Translations under genes and position numbers: made by a program
Assembly: GCA_039105265.1 (NCBI GenBank)
Contig: JAPFFF010000061.1
Location: 496,001 to 560,000, forward strand
DNA length: 64,000 nt
Source of the DNA: Tritrichomonas musculus
Taxonomy: Eukaryota > Parabasalia > Tritrichomonadida > Tritrichomonadidae
Direction of reading: 5' to 3'
Shown here: positions 38,373 to 47,756 of the stretch, piece after piece
Numbering within the stretch: position 1 is the stretch's first letter
Layout of the letters: each line of letters starts with the position of its first letter
Notes under the pieces: model-generated
Seen by the model: only the letters and a program-made list of their open reading frames with translations
What the model was told of the DNA's origin: nothing
Database searches by the model: none

Positions 38373-39836
38373 ATGTCAGATATAATAATTATTCAAGGTC
38401 AAATTCGTTTTAATCCACCTATAACAAATCAAAAAGTTACAGATTTGAAAAGAGAACACAATTTTAAATACATAGATATCACAAATAATTATGTGACATG
38501 TTTAGTGCCCTATAATTGGATACCAGCAAAGGGGTTTAGGGATGAATTAGAAATATTTGCGAATAATATGAAGGGCAAATTATTTAGAGAACGTTTTAGT
38601 GGTGAAATTTTGGCCTATAAAGGATCGCCTAATGCTAAATCTGCTTGGCGTTATTTCATTAAATATGGGAAGGTGCAAAGTGACAATAATGCTGCCTTTA
38701 AGTTCATAAAATATTATAAGCCCAAACCAAAAAGACATGCAAAATGGGTGAAGCCAGAGCATGATGATGCATTACCGCCACCTCAAGAAGAGCCATCACA
38801 AAATAAAACAATCTTTCAGAAAAAGTCATCGTCTTCGGCCAAACCTATACTTAAAAAGTTGGCATCTTCATCGTCTTCTTCTCAAACATCTACATTATCA
38901 TCAAGCGGTACATCAAGAGCGCCATCTCCTCCCCCACCCCCACAAACATCCCCTCAATCATCAAAACAAACATCAAGGCACACATCAAGACCACCAACAC
39001 CTCCAATGGATCTAGACCAATTTATTGATTATAATGCAATCACTGATAATAATTCACAATTAGAATCAAAAGAAGTATATCCATATCTAAAACTATTAGT
39101 AGAAAAAGGAAAAAAGGTGAAAAGAATAGGACATGTAGCCTTATTGCCTCCTGATTGGTTTTATTATCTATATGAGAATCCGAAACAAGAAGCAGTGGAC
39201 TCTCTCTTTGAGTATCTTAGTAAAGCTCCACAGTTTAATAAAAAACCAATTGATTATTATGATTGCATTGTAATTCCTGCTGAACTAGAGGAACATTGGA
39301 TATTAATAGTAATCGATAATGGCAATAAAGATATCGGTGTATATGATTCAAACATGAAAGCATACCCAGATATCGGTAAAATAATGAATAAATTCTTGAA
39401 ATCACAAGGCATTAATCATAAATATCCAATGAGATATAATCGTGTTCCTAAACAAAATAATGATATTGATTGTGCTATATTAATGATGCAAAATGCAAGG
39501 ATATTATTGCATGATGGTAAATGGCCTTATCCAATAGATGACGTACCTAATATTAGACAAAGAATTGCACGTGAATTAAAGAGCAAATCATTAGAAACAG
39601 CTGCCCTCCCACCTACACCACCCAGTTTTCAAAAACATTCTAACAACACAGAAAAACCGACTCTTCCCAAAAAAAAAATGAGTCAAGCTGAGAAGGAAAG
39701 AATCGAACAAGAGACTTATAATTATTTTATTAAAAAAGGTGCATATCATTTAGCTAAATCATATAAATACCCTTATTGGAATGTTCATGAAGATGTAGAA
39801 TCTGGTGTACCAAAAGATAAATCAAAAAGAATGTAA
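38373..39836 (+). CDS. Ulp1/adenain-like cysteine protease
   Basis: 487 residues from ATG 38373. The N-terminal domain (1-130) is of unknown type, ending in a lysine-rich stretch; a Ser/Pro/Thr-rich linker follows (about 140-215). The protease domain spans about 250-395, with the C48-type order: His in EEHWILIVID (about 308), Asp in VYDSN (about 325), Gln in VPKQNN (about 359) and Cys in DIDCAIL (about 367). A C-terminal basic tail follows. Adenain-like proteases mature capsid proteins in adenoviruses and are a core gene of Mavericks. All expected motif positions are present. Upstream is a T-run with TCAAA directly before the ATG. Confidence 0.9.
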   Translation: MSDIIIIQGQIRFNPPITNQKVTDLKREHNFKYIDITNNYVTCLVPYNWIPAKGFRDELEIFANNMKGKLFRERFSGEILAYKGSPNAKSAWRYFIKYGKVQSDNNAAFKFIKYYKPKPKRHAKWVKPEHDDALPPPQEEPSQNKTIFQKKSSSSAKPILKKLASSSSSSQTSTLSSSGTSRAPSPPPPPQTSPQSSKQTSRHTSRPPTPPMDLDQFIDYNAITDNNSQLESKEVYPYLKLLVEKGKKVKRIGHVALLPPDWFYYLYENPKQEAVDSLFEYLSKAPQFNKKPIDYYDCIVIPAELEEHWILIVIDNGNKDIGVYDSNMKAYPDIGKIMNKFLKSQGINHKYPMRYNRVPKQNNDIDCAILMMQNARILLHDGKWPYPIDDVPNIRQRIARELKSKSLETAALPPTPPSFQKHSNNTEKPTLPKKKMSQAEKERIEQETYNYFIKKGAYHLAKSYKYPYWNVHEDVESGVPKDKSKRM

Positions 39837-39861
39837 ATTAAAAATTTTTCAATAAATAAAA

Positions 39862-40230
39862 ATGCCAGAATTAATTTTGCCAATTGAATGTTCACTTTAT
39901 TTTAATAAAACATTGAAAAAGACAGAAATATCTGAATTATCAGAAATTTGTAAATCAAAGTTTAAATTATCAAACAAAAAAATAATCTTTACTGATTGGG
40001 CAAAGAAATTTGATTGGGATGATTATGAGGACGTTAAAGAAATATTGAATTTAGTGGCCAAATATTGTTCAGTACATAAAATCACACTTTTTGGATCGAT
40101 AATTGGTTATATAGGTGAAAGGAATGAAAATATGGTCAAATCAAAAGCCTATCAGATTCAATTGAAAAAGGGAGATATAATTCCAAAGGAAATAATTCTT
40201 CATGCTAGTAAATCAAGAAAGAATAAGTAA
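39862..40230 (+). CDS. Unknown 122-aa protein, element X
   Basis: 122 residues from ATG 39862. Small mixed protein: LPIECSLYFNKTLKKTEISE at the start, FDWDDYEDVKEILNLVAKY in the middle, ITLFGSIIGYIGERNE, lysine-rich end. No family recognised. Sits between protease and minor-capsid-like gene in the late gene row with spacings of about 20-25 bp, so probably a virion or assembly factor. Confidence 0.6.
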   Translation: MPELILPIECSLYFNKTLKKTEISELSEICKSKFKLSNKKIIFTDWAKKFDWDDYEDVKEILNLVAKYCSVHKITLFGSIIGYIGERNENMVKSKAYQIQLKKGDIIPKEIILHASKSRKNK

Positions 40231-40235
40231 GATAT

Positions 40236-40253
40236 TTATTTTTAGTCAAAATG
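40236..40253 (+). promoter_or_regulatory. T-run plus TCAAA initiator-like site, typical of X genes
   Basis: TTTTTAGTCAAAATG just before the minor-capsid-like gene. The same layout (T-run, then TCA within about 12 bases of ATG) precedes the genes at 17,707, 38,373, 42,390, 44,195 and 49,567. It resembles the trichomonad initiator TCA(+1)Y(A/T), though the base after TCA is often A here. Confidence 0.4.
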
Positions 40254-41222
40254 GAGTTACCGCCAAGAGTTAAAACACAACACCCTAATCGTGAAAATAT
40301 TGTACATGATGCTAACGTTCCTGTCCCAATTGAGACTGCTTTTTTCTTAGAGGACTCACAAAGAGATCCAAGCAAATTTAATCGTTTTTATTTCAATTTT
40401 CCTGGTGATTGGTCAACGTCAAACAAAGGCGAAACAATTGTGGGTGTAAGGTCAATGTGGCTCGTTTCAAAAAGACGAAAACTTGAATTCACAATTAGAA
40501 TTGCTAAATATGTAAAAAAGATGTTTCAATCTATTGTGGGGAATACGACAAATGAAAAAATAACCAATATGCAAACATCAGATGGTTATAAAAATAGTAT
40601 TAAAATCAAAGAAATAAAAGTAATTGACTGGCTCTCAACAGAAAGAGATTTCAGAGGTTTTTTTGAAGCAGTACACAATTCATTGAAAAATTATATCTCA
40701 TCTTTATGGAAGGATCCTTATGAAATATTTGAACAATCTGATCTTGATGTTTTGAATAGAGATATACAAACTGACGGTTATTATGACGATAGAGGGTTTC
40801 ATGAAAAAATATATTCTGAACGAAACAATAATCCTTTAGATCCATACGGTTGTGCTTTCAAATTGAAAGAAATAAACAAAGATTTTGAAGAAGTATTCAA
40901 TATTGGTGACGAACCTACTCAAAATAAAAAGAATGTATATTTTGATTTCTGGGATGACGTTCTAACTTTTGATAATATTTGGGATCGTCATTCATGTAAA
41001 GTTTATTCTTCACTTGGCGAACAATCATTACATAATTATATCGGTAATTCACAAATTTATTATAATCCTATCAAATATTTTAAATTGAATTCCTCTGATC
41101 AACGGTTTTGGATTGAATTATATTCTGCCAGACAATACAATGCCCCCGTTAAATTACCCAATGGAGAAACTTTTGTCATGGAAATGCAGTTCTTGCCTTA
41201 TAATAAGATGTTATACGTTTAA
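40251..41222 (+). CDS. Minor capsid (penton-like) protein candidate, element X
   Basis: 323 residues from ATG 40251, with T-run and TCAAA just upstream. N-terminal strands FYFNFPGDWSTSN, GVRSMWLVSKRRKLEF; middle with WLSTERDF; C-terminal strands IWDRHSCKVYSS, YFKLNSSDQRFWIELYSARQ and LPNGETFVMEMQFLPYNKM. The alternation and its ends fit a single jelly-roll minor capsid protein such as Polinton or virophage pentons; this is inference. A fossil relative lies at 31.2-32.5 kb in Z. It directly precedes the integrase, which begins 11 bp downstream. Looks whole. Confidence 0.6.
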   Translation: MELPPRVKTQHPNRENIVHDANVPVPIETAFFLEDSQRDPSKFNRFYFNFPGDWSTSNKGETIVGVRSMWLVSKRRKLEFTIRIAKYVKKMFQSIVGNTTNEKITNMQTSDGYKNSIKIKEIKVIDWLSTERDFRGFFEAVHNSLKNYISSLWKDPYEIFEQSDLDVLNRDIQTDGYYDDRGFHEKIYSERNNNPLDPYGCAFKLKEINKDFEEVFNIGDEPTQNKKNVYFDFWDDVLTFDNIWDRHSCKVYSSLGEQSLHNYIGNSQIYYNPIKYFKLNSSDQRFWIELYSARQYNAPVKLPNGETFVMEMQFLPYNKMLYV

Positions 41223-41232
41223 TTTATAGAAA

Positions 41233-42375
41233 ATGACATCACTTGCAGAATTATTTAAGGAATATCCATATCGTGGTCCAGCTTTTGAAAAACATGCACT
41301 TGAAAAAGGTTATTCGAAAAAAGAGATAAGGAAATTTCAATCAGAATCCGTTGTTCATGATCAAAAAGTGCCAACTCCTAAATATATACCTATCGTATCG
41401 TCTCATTCCGGAGGTTTTCAGATGGATACGTTTATAAACGATAAAGGAGCTAACGGTTTGAATTATTTGATGCTTATCAATATAAATACCCGTAAAGCTT
41501 ATGCATATCCGATGAGAGGGAAAGGGGCGTTACAGGTCAAATCAGCATTGAATAAATTCATCAAGGAAGAACCAAATTGCCATTCAATCGCTTCAGATCA
41601 AGATGCTGCTTATTTATCAGACGAAGTGACATCTTGGATGAAAAGTCATAAAATTATATATACGACTACAACGGATGATAATCACAATAATTTAGGAATA
41701 ATAAACCGTTTTATGAGAACGATAAGAGATTTAGCCGTTAACAAAAATTTGTTAGATGCCGATATATGGAAAGATATATCAAAAGAAGGTGAATTAACAC
41801 ACAAACCTACAAGAAATATTTCACCAAAAGAAATGCAGTCATTAATGTCAGCATATAATGAATCATATCATACTAAAATAAAAACAGCCCCCAATAAAAT
41901 GACAGCCAAAGACGAACAGAAATATATTTTGAAAAATAAAACGCAAGCAAACCCTTATGATTTCAAAGAAGGTGATAAAGTACGTATCGTAGAAGAAAAA
42001 ACGATTAAAAATAAAAAACGAAGAATGGTTAGCAATCAAGCATATACAGTTGATTCAAAATCTGGTAATTTATTCAAAATTGCTGCTAACGATAGATCTG
42101 TAAACGATTATCCTGGATACAAAATAGTTAAGGCGAAAGGATTTGTTCCTATGGCCAAAACATTGAAAGACGGCAAAAGAGGGAACATAGAGGAGATTTT
42201 AGGGTATAATAATGCAAATGACCAATACAAGGTCAAATGGGATGATGGAAGTCAAGGGTATACATATGCCAAAAGTATGAGAGAAGGAAATCCAACAATA
42301 TTATCACGGTTAGAACGAATGTATTGGGTGAAAACAGGTGAAAACATACCAGTTAAAATCAGAAAATACATTTAA
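41233..42375 (+). CDS. Retroviral-type integrase with chromodomain, element X
   Basis: 380 residues from ATG 41233. RNase-H-fold core: GGFQMDTF with the first Asp near residue 64, YLMLININTRKAYAYPM, SDQDAAY with the second Asp near 121, then NLGIINRFMRTIRDLA. An SH3-like middle follows (FKEGDKVRIVEEK) and a C-terminal chromodomain, EEILGYNNANDQYKVKWDDG. This is the Maverick c-integrase, which inserts the linear element into host DNA; the chromodomain may steer it to particular chromatin. Distant from the integrase of Y. Row position between minor-capsid-like gene and ATPase. Confidence 0.9.
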   Translation: MTSLAELFKEYPYRGPAFEKHALEKGYSKKEIRKFQSESVVHDQKVPTPKYIPIVSSHSGGFQMDTFINDKGANGLNYLMLININTRKAYAYPMRGKGALQVKSALNKFIKEEPNCHSIASDQDAAYLSDEVTSWMKSHKIIYTTTTDDNHNNLGIINRFMRTIRDLAVNKNLLDADIWKDISKEGELTHKPTRNISPKEMQSLMSAYNESYHTKIKTAPNKMTAKDEQKYILKNKTQANPYDFKEGDKVRIVEEKTIKNKKRRMVSNQAYTVDSKSGNLFKIAANDRSVNDYPGYKIVKAKGFVPMAKTLKDGKRGNIEEILGYNNANDQYKVKWDDGSQGYTYAKSMREGNPTILSRLERMYWVKTGENIPVKIRKYI

Positions 42376-42389
42376 TTATTCTTAATCAA

Positions 42390-43247
42390 ATGAAAGGAAA
42401 TATTATTCAAAAAGTTGAAGAATTAATCAATGAGACACTCAGAAAAAGTATGAGAGAAATTGAGGGCGCTTTGATCAAACCATTATCAGAAAATTATCCG
42501 TTTTCATCAAATGGGATATACTTTTTGATTGGACGTCCTGGTGCTGGCAAAAGTTATTGGATTTGGCGCCATATTATGATTACAGAAAGATTATTTAAAC
42601 ATCCATATTATCATAAAATTTATTTCTGCTCAACGTCTGGTAAAATGGATAAAACCGCCGAAGTTTTGAATAAAAAGATTCAAACAAAAATAATTTATGT
42701 CTCAGAAAAACAATTAATGAGCGTTCTTCAGAAACATTTGAAAAGGAAAATAAAATATTATGCACTTGTCAAACATATCCTCTCAAAAATGAAAGAAACG
42801 TCTGATGAGATGAGGCGTTTAATTGAAAAACATCATTTAACTGACCTTCAAGATAAAATCATTTATATTGCCAGTAAGCTTTGTAAATATGGAACCGCCT
42901 CTTATCCATTCAATACTCTGATTATTCTTGATGATTGTGCTGGTTCAGATTTATTGAAAAACGGTAATTCAGAATTTATTAAATTGTTGACAAAAACAAG
43001 ACATTATAACATAACGTGCATAATGGCATTTCAAACGATAAGATTTGTGCACATAAATGCTAAACGTATGGCAACCGATATTATCTGTTATAGCGGTTAT
43101 TCAGAAGAAGATTTCACCTCTTTATTGCAGCAAACAAATAACAACTTAAATACAAAGGCAACTGTGCAAGAATACTTGCAACATAGAGAACCGCATGACA
43201 AATTTATCATGAACATAACTGCAAACAAATACTATTTTGAATCTTAA
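42390..43247 (+). CDS. A32-like genome-packaging ATPase, element X
   Basis: 285 residues from ATG 42390. Walker A is LIGRPGAGKSYW near residues 46-57 and Walker B NTLIILDDCAGS near 174-185; CIMAFQTIRFVH then gives the sensor-like strand. FtsK/HerA superfamily packaging ATPase of Mavericks. It differs strongly from the W copy, apart from the Walker motifs. Starts 15 bp after the integrase, same direction, with TCAAATG at its start. Looks whole. Confidence 0.9.
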   Translation: MKGNIIQKVEELINETLRKSMREIEGALIKPLSENYPFSSNGIYFLIGRPGAGKSYWIWRHIMITERLFKHPYYHKIYFCSTSGKMDKTAEVLNKKIQTKIIYVSEKQLMSVLQKHLKRKIKYYALVKHILSKMKETSDEMRRLIEKHHLTDLQDKIIYIASKLCKYGTASYPFNTLIILDDCAGSDLLKNGNSEFIKLLTKTRHYNITCIMAFQTIRFVHINAKRMATDIICYSGYSEEDFTSLLQQTNNNLNTKATVQEYLQHREPHDKFIMNITANKYYFES

Positions 43248-43266
43248 ACGTTTTATTGAATTTTAA

Positions 43267-43665
43267 ATGGGATTATTTAGAAAATGGGCGAGAAGAAGTA
43301 TTGGCCTTGGAAGTCAATTATTAATGGGAGCAGCAAATTCAGCAACAGGAGGATTAGCAGGTAAATTAGCGGATAATGCAACAGGAATAATGAAAAATCA
43401 ATCAGGATTAATAGGCAAAACAATGGGTAGTTTAGGCAAAGCATTTTTAAGCGATAATATGAGAAACAAAATCTCAAATGTAGCGGATGCAGCAATAAAA
43501 TACATTCCAAAAGGCAACGTAAGAGAAGCATTAACAAAAATCAATAATCATGCACAAGGAAGAGATGAAAACTATAAAATGCCAAAACCCGCTAAAACAG
43601 AATCGAGTAGTTCAAATAATTCACCAGCACCTATAAATCATGTACATTCATCAAATTATGAATAA
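43267..43665 (+). CDS. Small Gly/Ala-rich protein, possible virion membrane-active protein
   Basis: 132 residues from ATG 43267. MGLFRKWARRSIGLGSQ start, then amphipathic Gly/Ala/Leu-rich helices (LLMGAANSATGGLAGKLADN), basic middle and Ser/Asn/Pro-rich tail. Composition and position between ATPase and capsid gene recall the small pVI- or pX-like virion proteins of adenoviruses and Mavericks that disrupt membranes or bind DNA. This is a compositional argument only. Confidence 0.5.
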   Translation: MGLFRKWARRSIGLGSQLLMGAANSATGGLAGKLADNATGIMKNQSGLIGKTMGSLGKAFLSDNMRNKISNVADAAIKYIPKGNVREALTKINNHAQGRDENYKMPKPAKTESSSSNNSPAPINHVHSSNYE

Positions 43666-43694
43666 TAAGAAAAGTCAATTTTATTGAGTTTTAA

Positions 43695-44177
43695 ATGTCA
43701 AAACACTTAACAGGCTCAAAACGTTTAGCGGTTATTCAAAGGTGGATAAATGGCCATGACGATCCAGATTGGGAGGTTTTGCCAACTCGAAAGCAAGGAA
43801 AGTATATTGTTAAAAAGCGAGAAACACCAATAGAAGAAGAAAAAGAAGAGAAAACTCCAGAAAATGAAGAGAACGAAGTTTTTGAAGAGGAAGAAGAAAA
43901 ACCCAAAATGCAAAAACAAAAGTCGAAAAAACTCACAAAAAGTCAAGAAATCGATCCAACGATAAACCTTGAAATCTTAAATCAACTCAAATTACTGGGT
44001 GATGAAATCAAACGCAAAAGAGAAAAGAAAGAACAAAAACGATTAATTGAAGAAGTAATCTCAAAGAAAACTCCAGCACCAAAACAAGCACCTCCTCCTC
44101 CAATACAAGAAGAAGAATATTATGAATCACCAATTCCAAGACAAAGACGAAACAGAATCTTTGATGATATATATTAA
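43695..44177 (+). CDS. Charged linker protein, 160 aa
   Basis: 160 residues from ATG 43695. Acidic block (EEEKEEKTPENEENEVFEEE), basic block (KMQKQKSKKLTKSQ), charged helix, then Pro-rich end with a final RNRIFDDIY. Low complexity and not recognised. It lies directly upstream of the major capsid gene (17 bp), in the late gene row, so it may be a scaffold or core protein (inference). Confidence 0.55.
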   Translation: MSKHLTGSKRLAVIQRWINGHDDPDWEVLPTRKQGKYIVKKRETPIEEEKEEKTPENEENEVFEEEEEKPKMQKQKSKKLTKSQEIDPTINLEILNQLKLLGDEIKRKREKKEQKRLIEEVISKKTPAPKQAPPPPIQEEEYYESPIPRQRRNRIFDDIY

Positions 44178-44194
44178 CTTTTTTTATTCAAGAA

Positions 44195-45871
44195 ATGATT
44201 AATCATGAGGTTTATATGAAAACATCAGCTGAAGTATGTTCGCAAATTGCGTCATATTTTGATGTTGTAGATAGCTGTATTGCCACTTCTGATACAAACA
44301 AACAGTATTCAATTAATCCACAAACATCATATTCGCCTTCACCTCCAATAAAACAAGGGTCATATACAAGTGTTATTATTTCTCCAAATACACACAATAC
44401 AGCTGACATCTATAATGGTTTTATTCGTGCTGATCTAAAAGTGACAATGAATATAAATGAAAAGATACCAGATTTGAGTGATATTGGCGGTTATCCATTC
44501 AATAAAATCTGGTTTGGATTCAAAGATGCAAGAGATGCTATTGAAAAATATGAAATAGTAGCTAACGGAATAACGATATATACACAAAACTTTGGTTGTG
44601 AAGAATCGTTCTTAACTGCATGTTGTGCGAATGAAACAACAAAGAGAGCAGATGTATACTCAAAGGCAAGACATAAAGATATATGGAATAATAATTTTGC
44701 CACTCGTTGCGGAATAGTAATTAATTGGCCAAAAGATGATTTAACAGCAACATTTACGATTCATTTAAAAATTGATTTGCGTAGATTCTTGCCATTATCA
44801 AATATAAAATATTTACCAGCTTTTGCAGGAAAACTCGAATTAAGATTATATTTCTCATGTGCTGGTATGCTTTGTTGTCCATGTGGACCATCAAGATCTT
44901 TGCTTGCTCAACCATCTCTTGCAACTAAATATACTTTTTCTGAGATCACTAATGAATTCACACCTGTTGGCGATGATGTTAAAATATGGATTTCAAGTAC
45001 ATCAGCTAATTCATCAGGCCAAGCATCAGAAAAGACAGATGGAGCTGAAATATTAGCATCAGAAACACCATATACTCTTTATTCTGGTTTACGAAAATTC
45101 CAAGTCTATGAGTATGAAATCACTGAATGCTCATCAATTATTCCATGTTTTGGTATAAACAATGAAATTTATCAACAATTGGTTCAGCGTTATTCAAATC
45201 CACAACATCCACTCACATTTCCAACTCAAACATTGTCATTTTACACCTGCACTCAAGCATTAAAACAAATCCAAGACAAAACAACAGTCACCGTCACTCC
45301 AAGATTTGTTGATTCTATCTTTTGTTTATTCCCTCTTCATCAACGTCATCATACATATTTCAAAAATCCACTTTTTAAACATTTCCAATTGAATTGTGGC
45401 GGTTATGGCAATATTCCAGCCAAATCTTTCGGAACAGATGGTGAATATCCAGAATTCATTGAATATAGTCAAAATGCAATGAATATGAATGGTGAACAAA
45501 CCGGTTTCAATAAAGAGGTTATCGCTTCATTATGTAATGTAAGTAAACCTTTAGCCAATATCACAGGTTTATATCCAAACGATAGGACTTCATTCTTTAT
45601 CGGTTTTGCGACAGAAACAGATGGGACATATCAACAGGGCCTTACAAGTTTATCACCAATTAACTTCGAAATAATCGTCACACAGGAACATGCACAAATA
45701 AAAGATCCAAATGATAAATCAGAGAATTATAAAAAGCATTTTTCTCAAATAGTCGATACGCCACCAATATTAGGTTTATTAGTTGATGCTTCTATTTCGA
45801 TTTTAGTGCAGCCCAATGGCATGCCCCCACTGGTTCGAATTGGGAATTATGACATTACAACTCCTGAATAA
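44195..45871 (+). CDS. Major capsid protein (double jelly-roll), element X
   Basis: 558 residues from ATG 44195. The gene product forms the capsid shell in Mavericks. Landmarks: YGGYPF-like GGYPFNKIWFGF near 105-115, YSKARHKDIWNNN, HLKIDLRRFLPLSNIKYLP near 190-210, CFGINNEIYQQLVQRY, HPLTFPTQTLSFYTC, FVDSIFCLFPLHQ, AMNMNGEQTGFNKEV, FFIGFATETDGTYQQGL and the C-terminal RIGNYDITTPE. Related to the fossils in A (close) and W (distant). Length suits Maverick capsid proteins. The frame is complete; a short leader with TCAAG lies just before the ATG. Assignment rests on position, length and family resemblance. Confidence 0.85.
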   Translation: MINHEVYMKTSAEVCSQIASYFDVVDSCIATSDTNKQYSINPQTSYSPSPPIKQGSYTSVIISPNTHNTADIYNGFIRADLKVTMNINEKIPDLSDIGGYPFNKIWFGFKDARDAIEKYEIVANGITIYTQNFGCEESFLTACCANETTKRADVYSKARHKDIWNNNFATRCGIVINWPKDDLTATFTIHLKIDLRRFLPLSNIKYLPAFAGKLELRLYFSCAGMLCCPCGPSRSLLAQPSLATKYTFSEITNEFTPVGDDVKIWISSTSANSSGQASEKTDGAEILASETPYTLYSGLRKFQVYEYEITECSSIIPCFGINNEIYQQLVQRYSNPQHPLTFPTQTLSFYTCTQALKQIQDKTTVTVTPRFVDSIFCLFPLHQRHHTYFKNPLFKHFQLNCGGYGNIPAKSFGTDGEYPEFIEYSQNAMNMNGEQTGFNKEVIASLCNVSKPLANITGLYPNDRTSFFIGFATETDGTYQQGLTSLSPINFEIIVTQEHAQIKDPNDKSENYKKHFSQIVDTPPILGLLVDASISILVQPNGMPPLVRIGNYDITTPE

Positions 45872-45893
45872 AATAGAATTTTTCTTTACTTAA

Positions 45894-46325
45894 ATGGCTA
45901 ATGATTATAAATCCCCAAATGCAGAGATTGTAGGAAGAGAAGGAGTAATGTATAATGAGAATACAGAAAAAGTGCGATTTATCAAAGGCAAACATTATGG
46001 TATCTTTTCGAACGATAACACTTATGCTGTCACTTTTAATCCCAAGGTCAATTTGCCACCAACGATAGTTCGAGAAAATAAACCTGTACGTCCTCCACCA
46101 ACTAATCAGCACACAACAAAAGGACTTCATGAACCACCAGTAAGCTTAACTGACGGAAAACATTATATTCACCATGGATATGTGAAAAAACCGCCACTTT
46201 TGCCTCCTTACCTGAAAAAGCCAGAAGATTTAGCTCGAATACAAGGATTAGCAGATGAAAATAATAAAGGATCAATAATATATGGACCTAAACACTCAGT
46301 TATAATAAAAAATAATATATATTAA
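45894..46325 (+). CDS. Capsid-adjacent conserved protein (143 aa), element X
   Basis: 143 residues, homologue of the 144-residue gene in A: SPNAEIVGREG, IFSNDNTYAVTFNP, LHEPPVSLTDG, LLPPYLKKPE and NNIY at the end. Starts 22 bp after the capsid gene in the same direction, as in A. Extended, proline-rich. Likely virion structural protein tied to the capsid, inferred from the fixed gene order. Confidence 0.75.
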   Translation: MANDYKSPNAEIVGREGVMYNENTEKVRFIKGKHYGIFSNDNTYAVTFNPKVNLPPTIVRENKPVRPPPTNQHTTKGLHEPPVSLTDGKHYIHHGYVKKPPLLPPYLKKPEDLARIQGLADENNKGSIIYGPKHSVIIKNNIY

Positions 46326-46364
46326 AGAAAATTAATTTTTATTAATTAATTTTGATTATTGAGC

Positions 46365-47090
46365 TTATTTTTTTTGCTCTTTTTCTTCTTCTTTTTCTTT
46401 TTCTTCTTTCTTTTCTTCATCCTCTTCTTTTTCATTATCATCAGAAGAAAAATTAAAAGGACTATCGTAAGAATCAGTACTGATCATTTTAATATATTTT
46501 GGTTCTTTCTTCTTCTTCTTCTCCAGGCATTCATCGAGATTTGTTTTATATTCATTGTCTTTTCGGTATTTATTTAATATTTTTATTTTGTTAGCCATTT
46601 CATTTCTTGTTTCGATAAAATTAGTGAATTTTCTTAGCATGGTAGTTATTTTCCAATGTGATATATGTCCTTTTTCATTCACAAAACTTTCGATATCATG
46701 CGCCAGTTTTGCCAAGATTTCTTCATCATAATCTAGCTCTTCTATCATCTCTTTATATTCTTCTTCTGTTTTTATTTTTTCCTCTTTGCTAACTTGGCAT
46801 TCTTCTTCTTCTTCTTCTTCTTCTTCTTTTTCTTCTTCTTCTTCATGAGCTTTTTCATCATATCTTTCTTTGGCTGCTTGCATAGTTACTAACATATCAA
46901 GTCTTCTGTTTGCGTCTACTTGTTGGTTTATTAGCTGACAGTAGCGATACATCATGAAGGGAATAACATGTTCGATTTTATAAATTGGGATCTCATCTTT
47001 TTGATTAAGGAATGCATAGATGTCTTCTTGGATGGGAGTGAGTTCTTTTTGGATCTGAACTAATTCTTGTGCGAGTTCGTTGAATGACAT
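46365..47090 (-). CDS. Internally duplicated acidic protein, 241 aa
   Basis: 241 residues from ATG 47090. Two related helical halves: IQEDIYAFLNQKDEIPIYKI followed by FMMYRYCQLINQQ in the first, and LAHDIESFVNEKGHISHWKI followed by LRKFTNFIETRNE in the second. They are joined by a long poly-Glu linker and followed by a Lys/Glu-rich tail. Read against the direction of the late genes. Not recognised. Two copies of one small domain on an acidic tether could bind basic partners such as histone tails or bridge two molecules (guess). Confidence 0.55.
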   Translation of the reverse strand: MSFNELAQELVQIQKELTPIQEDIYAFLNQKDEIPIYKIEHVIPFMMYRYCQLINQQVDANRRLDMLVTMQAAKERYDEKAHEEEEEKEEEEEEEEECQVSKEEKIKTEEEYKEMIEELDYDEEILAKLAHDIESFVNEKGHISHWKITTMLRKFTNFIETRNEMANKIKILNKYRKDNEYKTNLDECLEKKKKKEPKYIKMISTDSYDSPFNFSSDDNEKEEDEEKKEEKEKEEEKEQKK

Positions 47091-47210
47091 TATAAAAGTG
47101 TGATCTGATTATTCTTTCTAAAGTTTTCTTCTTAAATAAATGGCCGGCTACTTATGATAATTCAGAAGTTATTTGGTCCTTTAAAATTTTAAGGTTTATC
47201 TCCAAGACAA

Positions 47211-47732
47211 ATGATCAAGAAGAGAACAAACGCAACTGGTGTTAACGCAAATATAGCATTGGAGCCAACCGCAGCATCGTCATCGACTTCAAATATAAAT
47301 AATAATATTATTATAAATAAACGAGAAGATGGGAAGGAGGAGATAGTGATAACAAGAGACGTGAATGCTCAAATAGAACCGGAAATCAAAGAAACAGACG
47401 CAAAAAGTGTGATTTTAGAAACATATGCTCAAATACTTTTAAATCAGGATAAAGCGCTTTTAAGCAATTTAATCTTTAAGCATTCTATTATTGTCCCTAA
47501 AGAGTGCTTAGAAGAAATCATAAAAGCAATTCTCAAAGTCACAGAAGTCGAAGTACATCTTGATGAAGATATTGGTTGTTGTGCCGGAAAAGCAAACCCA
47601 ATTCGAAGAATAGAAGCCATTAAAATACTCAAAGAGAACGGCGAAATCATCACTGACTTCAAACAAGTCTATAATAAAGAATATAATGAATTAGTAAACA
47701 ATTATCACTTATGTTTAAAGTTTTGCATTTAA
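47211..47732 (+). CDS. Conserved Maverick small protein (LKxCI family), element X
   Basis: 173 residues from ATG 47211. Nearly colinear with the A copy: MIKKR start, SSTSNINNNIIINKR, ILLNQDKALLSN, DEDIGCC, NKEYNELVNNYH and the end LKFCI. Position on the capsid side of the helicase gene matches A, where the same family lies between capsid block and bZIP-like gene. Function unknown. Confidence 0.75.
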   Translation: MIKKRTNATGVNANIALEPTAASSSTSNINNNIIINKREDGKEEIVITRDVNAQIEPEIKETDAKSVILETYAQILLNQDKALLSNLIFKHSIIVPKECLEEIIKAILKVTEVEVHLDEDIGCCAGKANPIRRIEAIKILKENGEIITDFKQVYNKEYNELVNNYHLCLKFCI

Positions 47733-47756
47733 ATGTTTATTAATTAATTAATTAAG

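Noticed and set aside
43277-43946. Minus-strand Leu/Phe-rich frames opposite the 132- and 160-residue genes
   Set aside because: Shadows of low-complexity genes on the plus strand.
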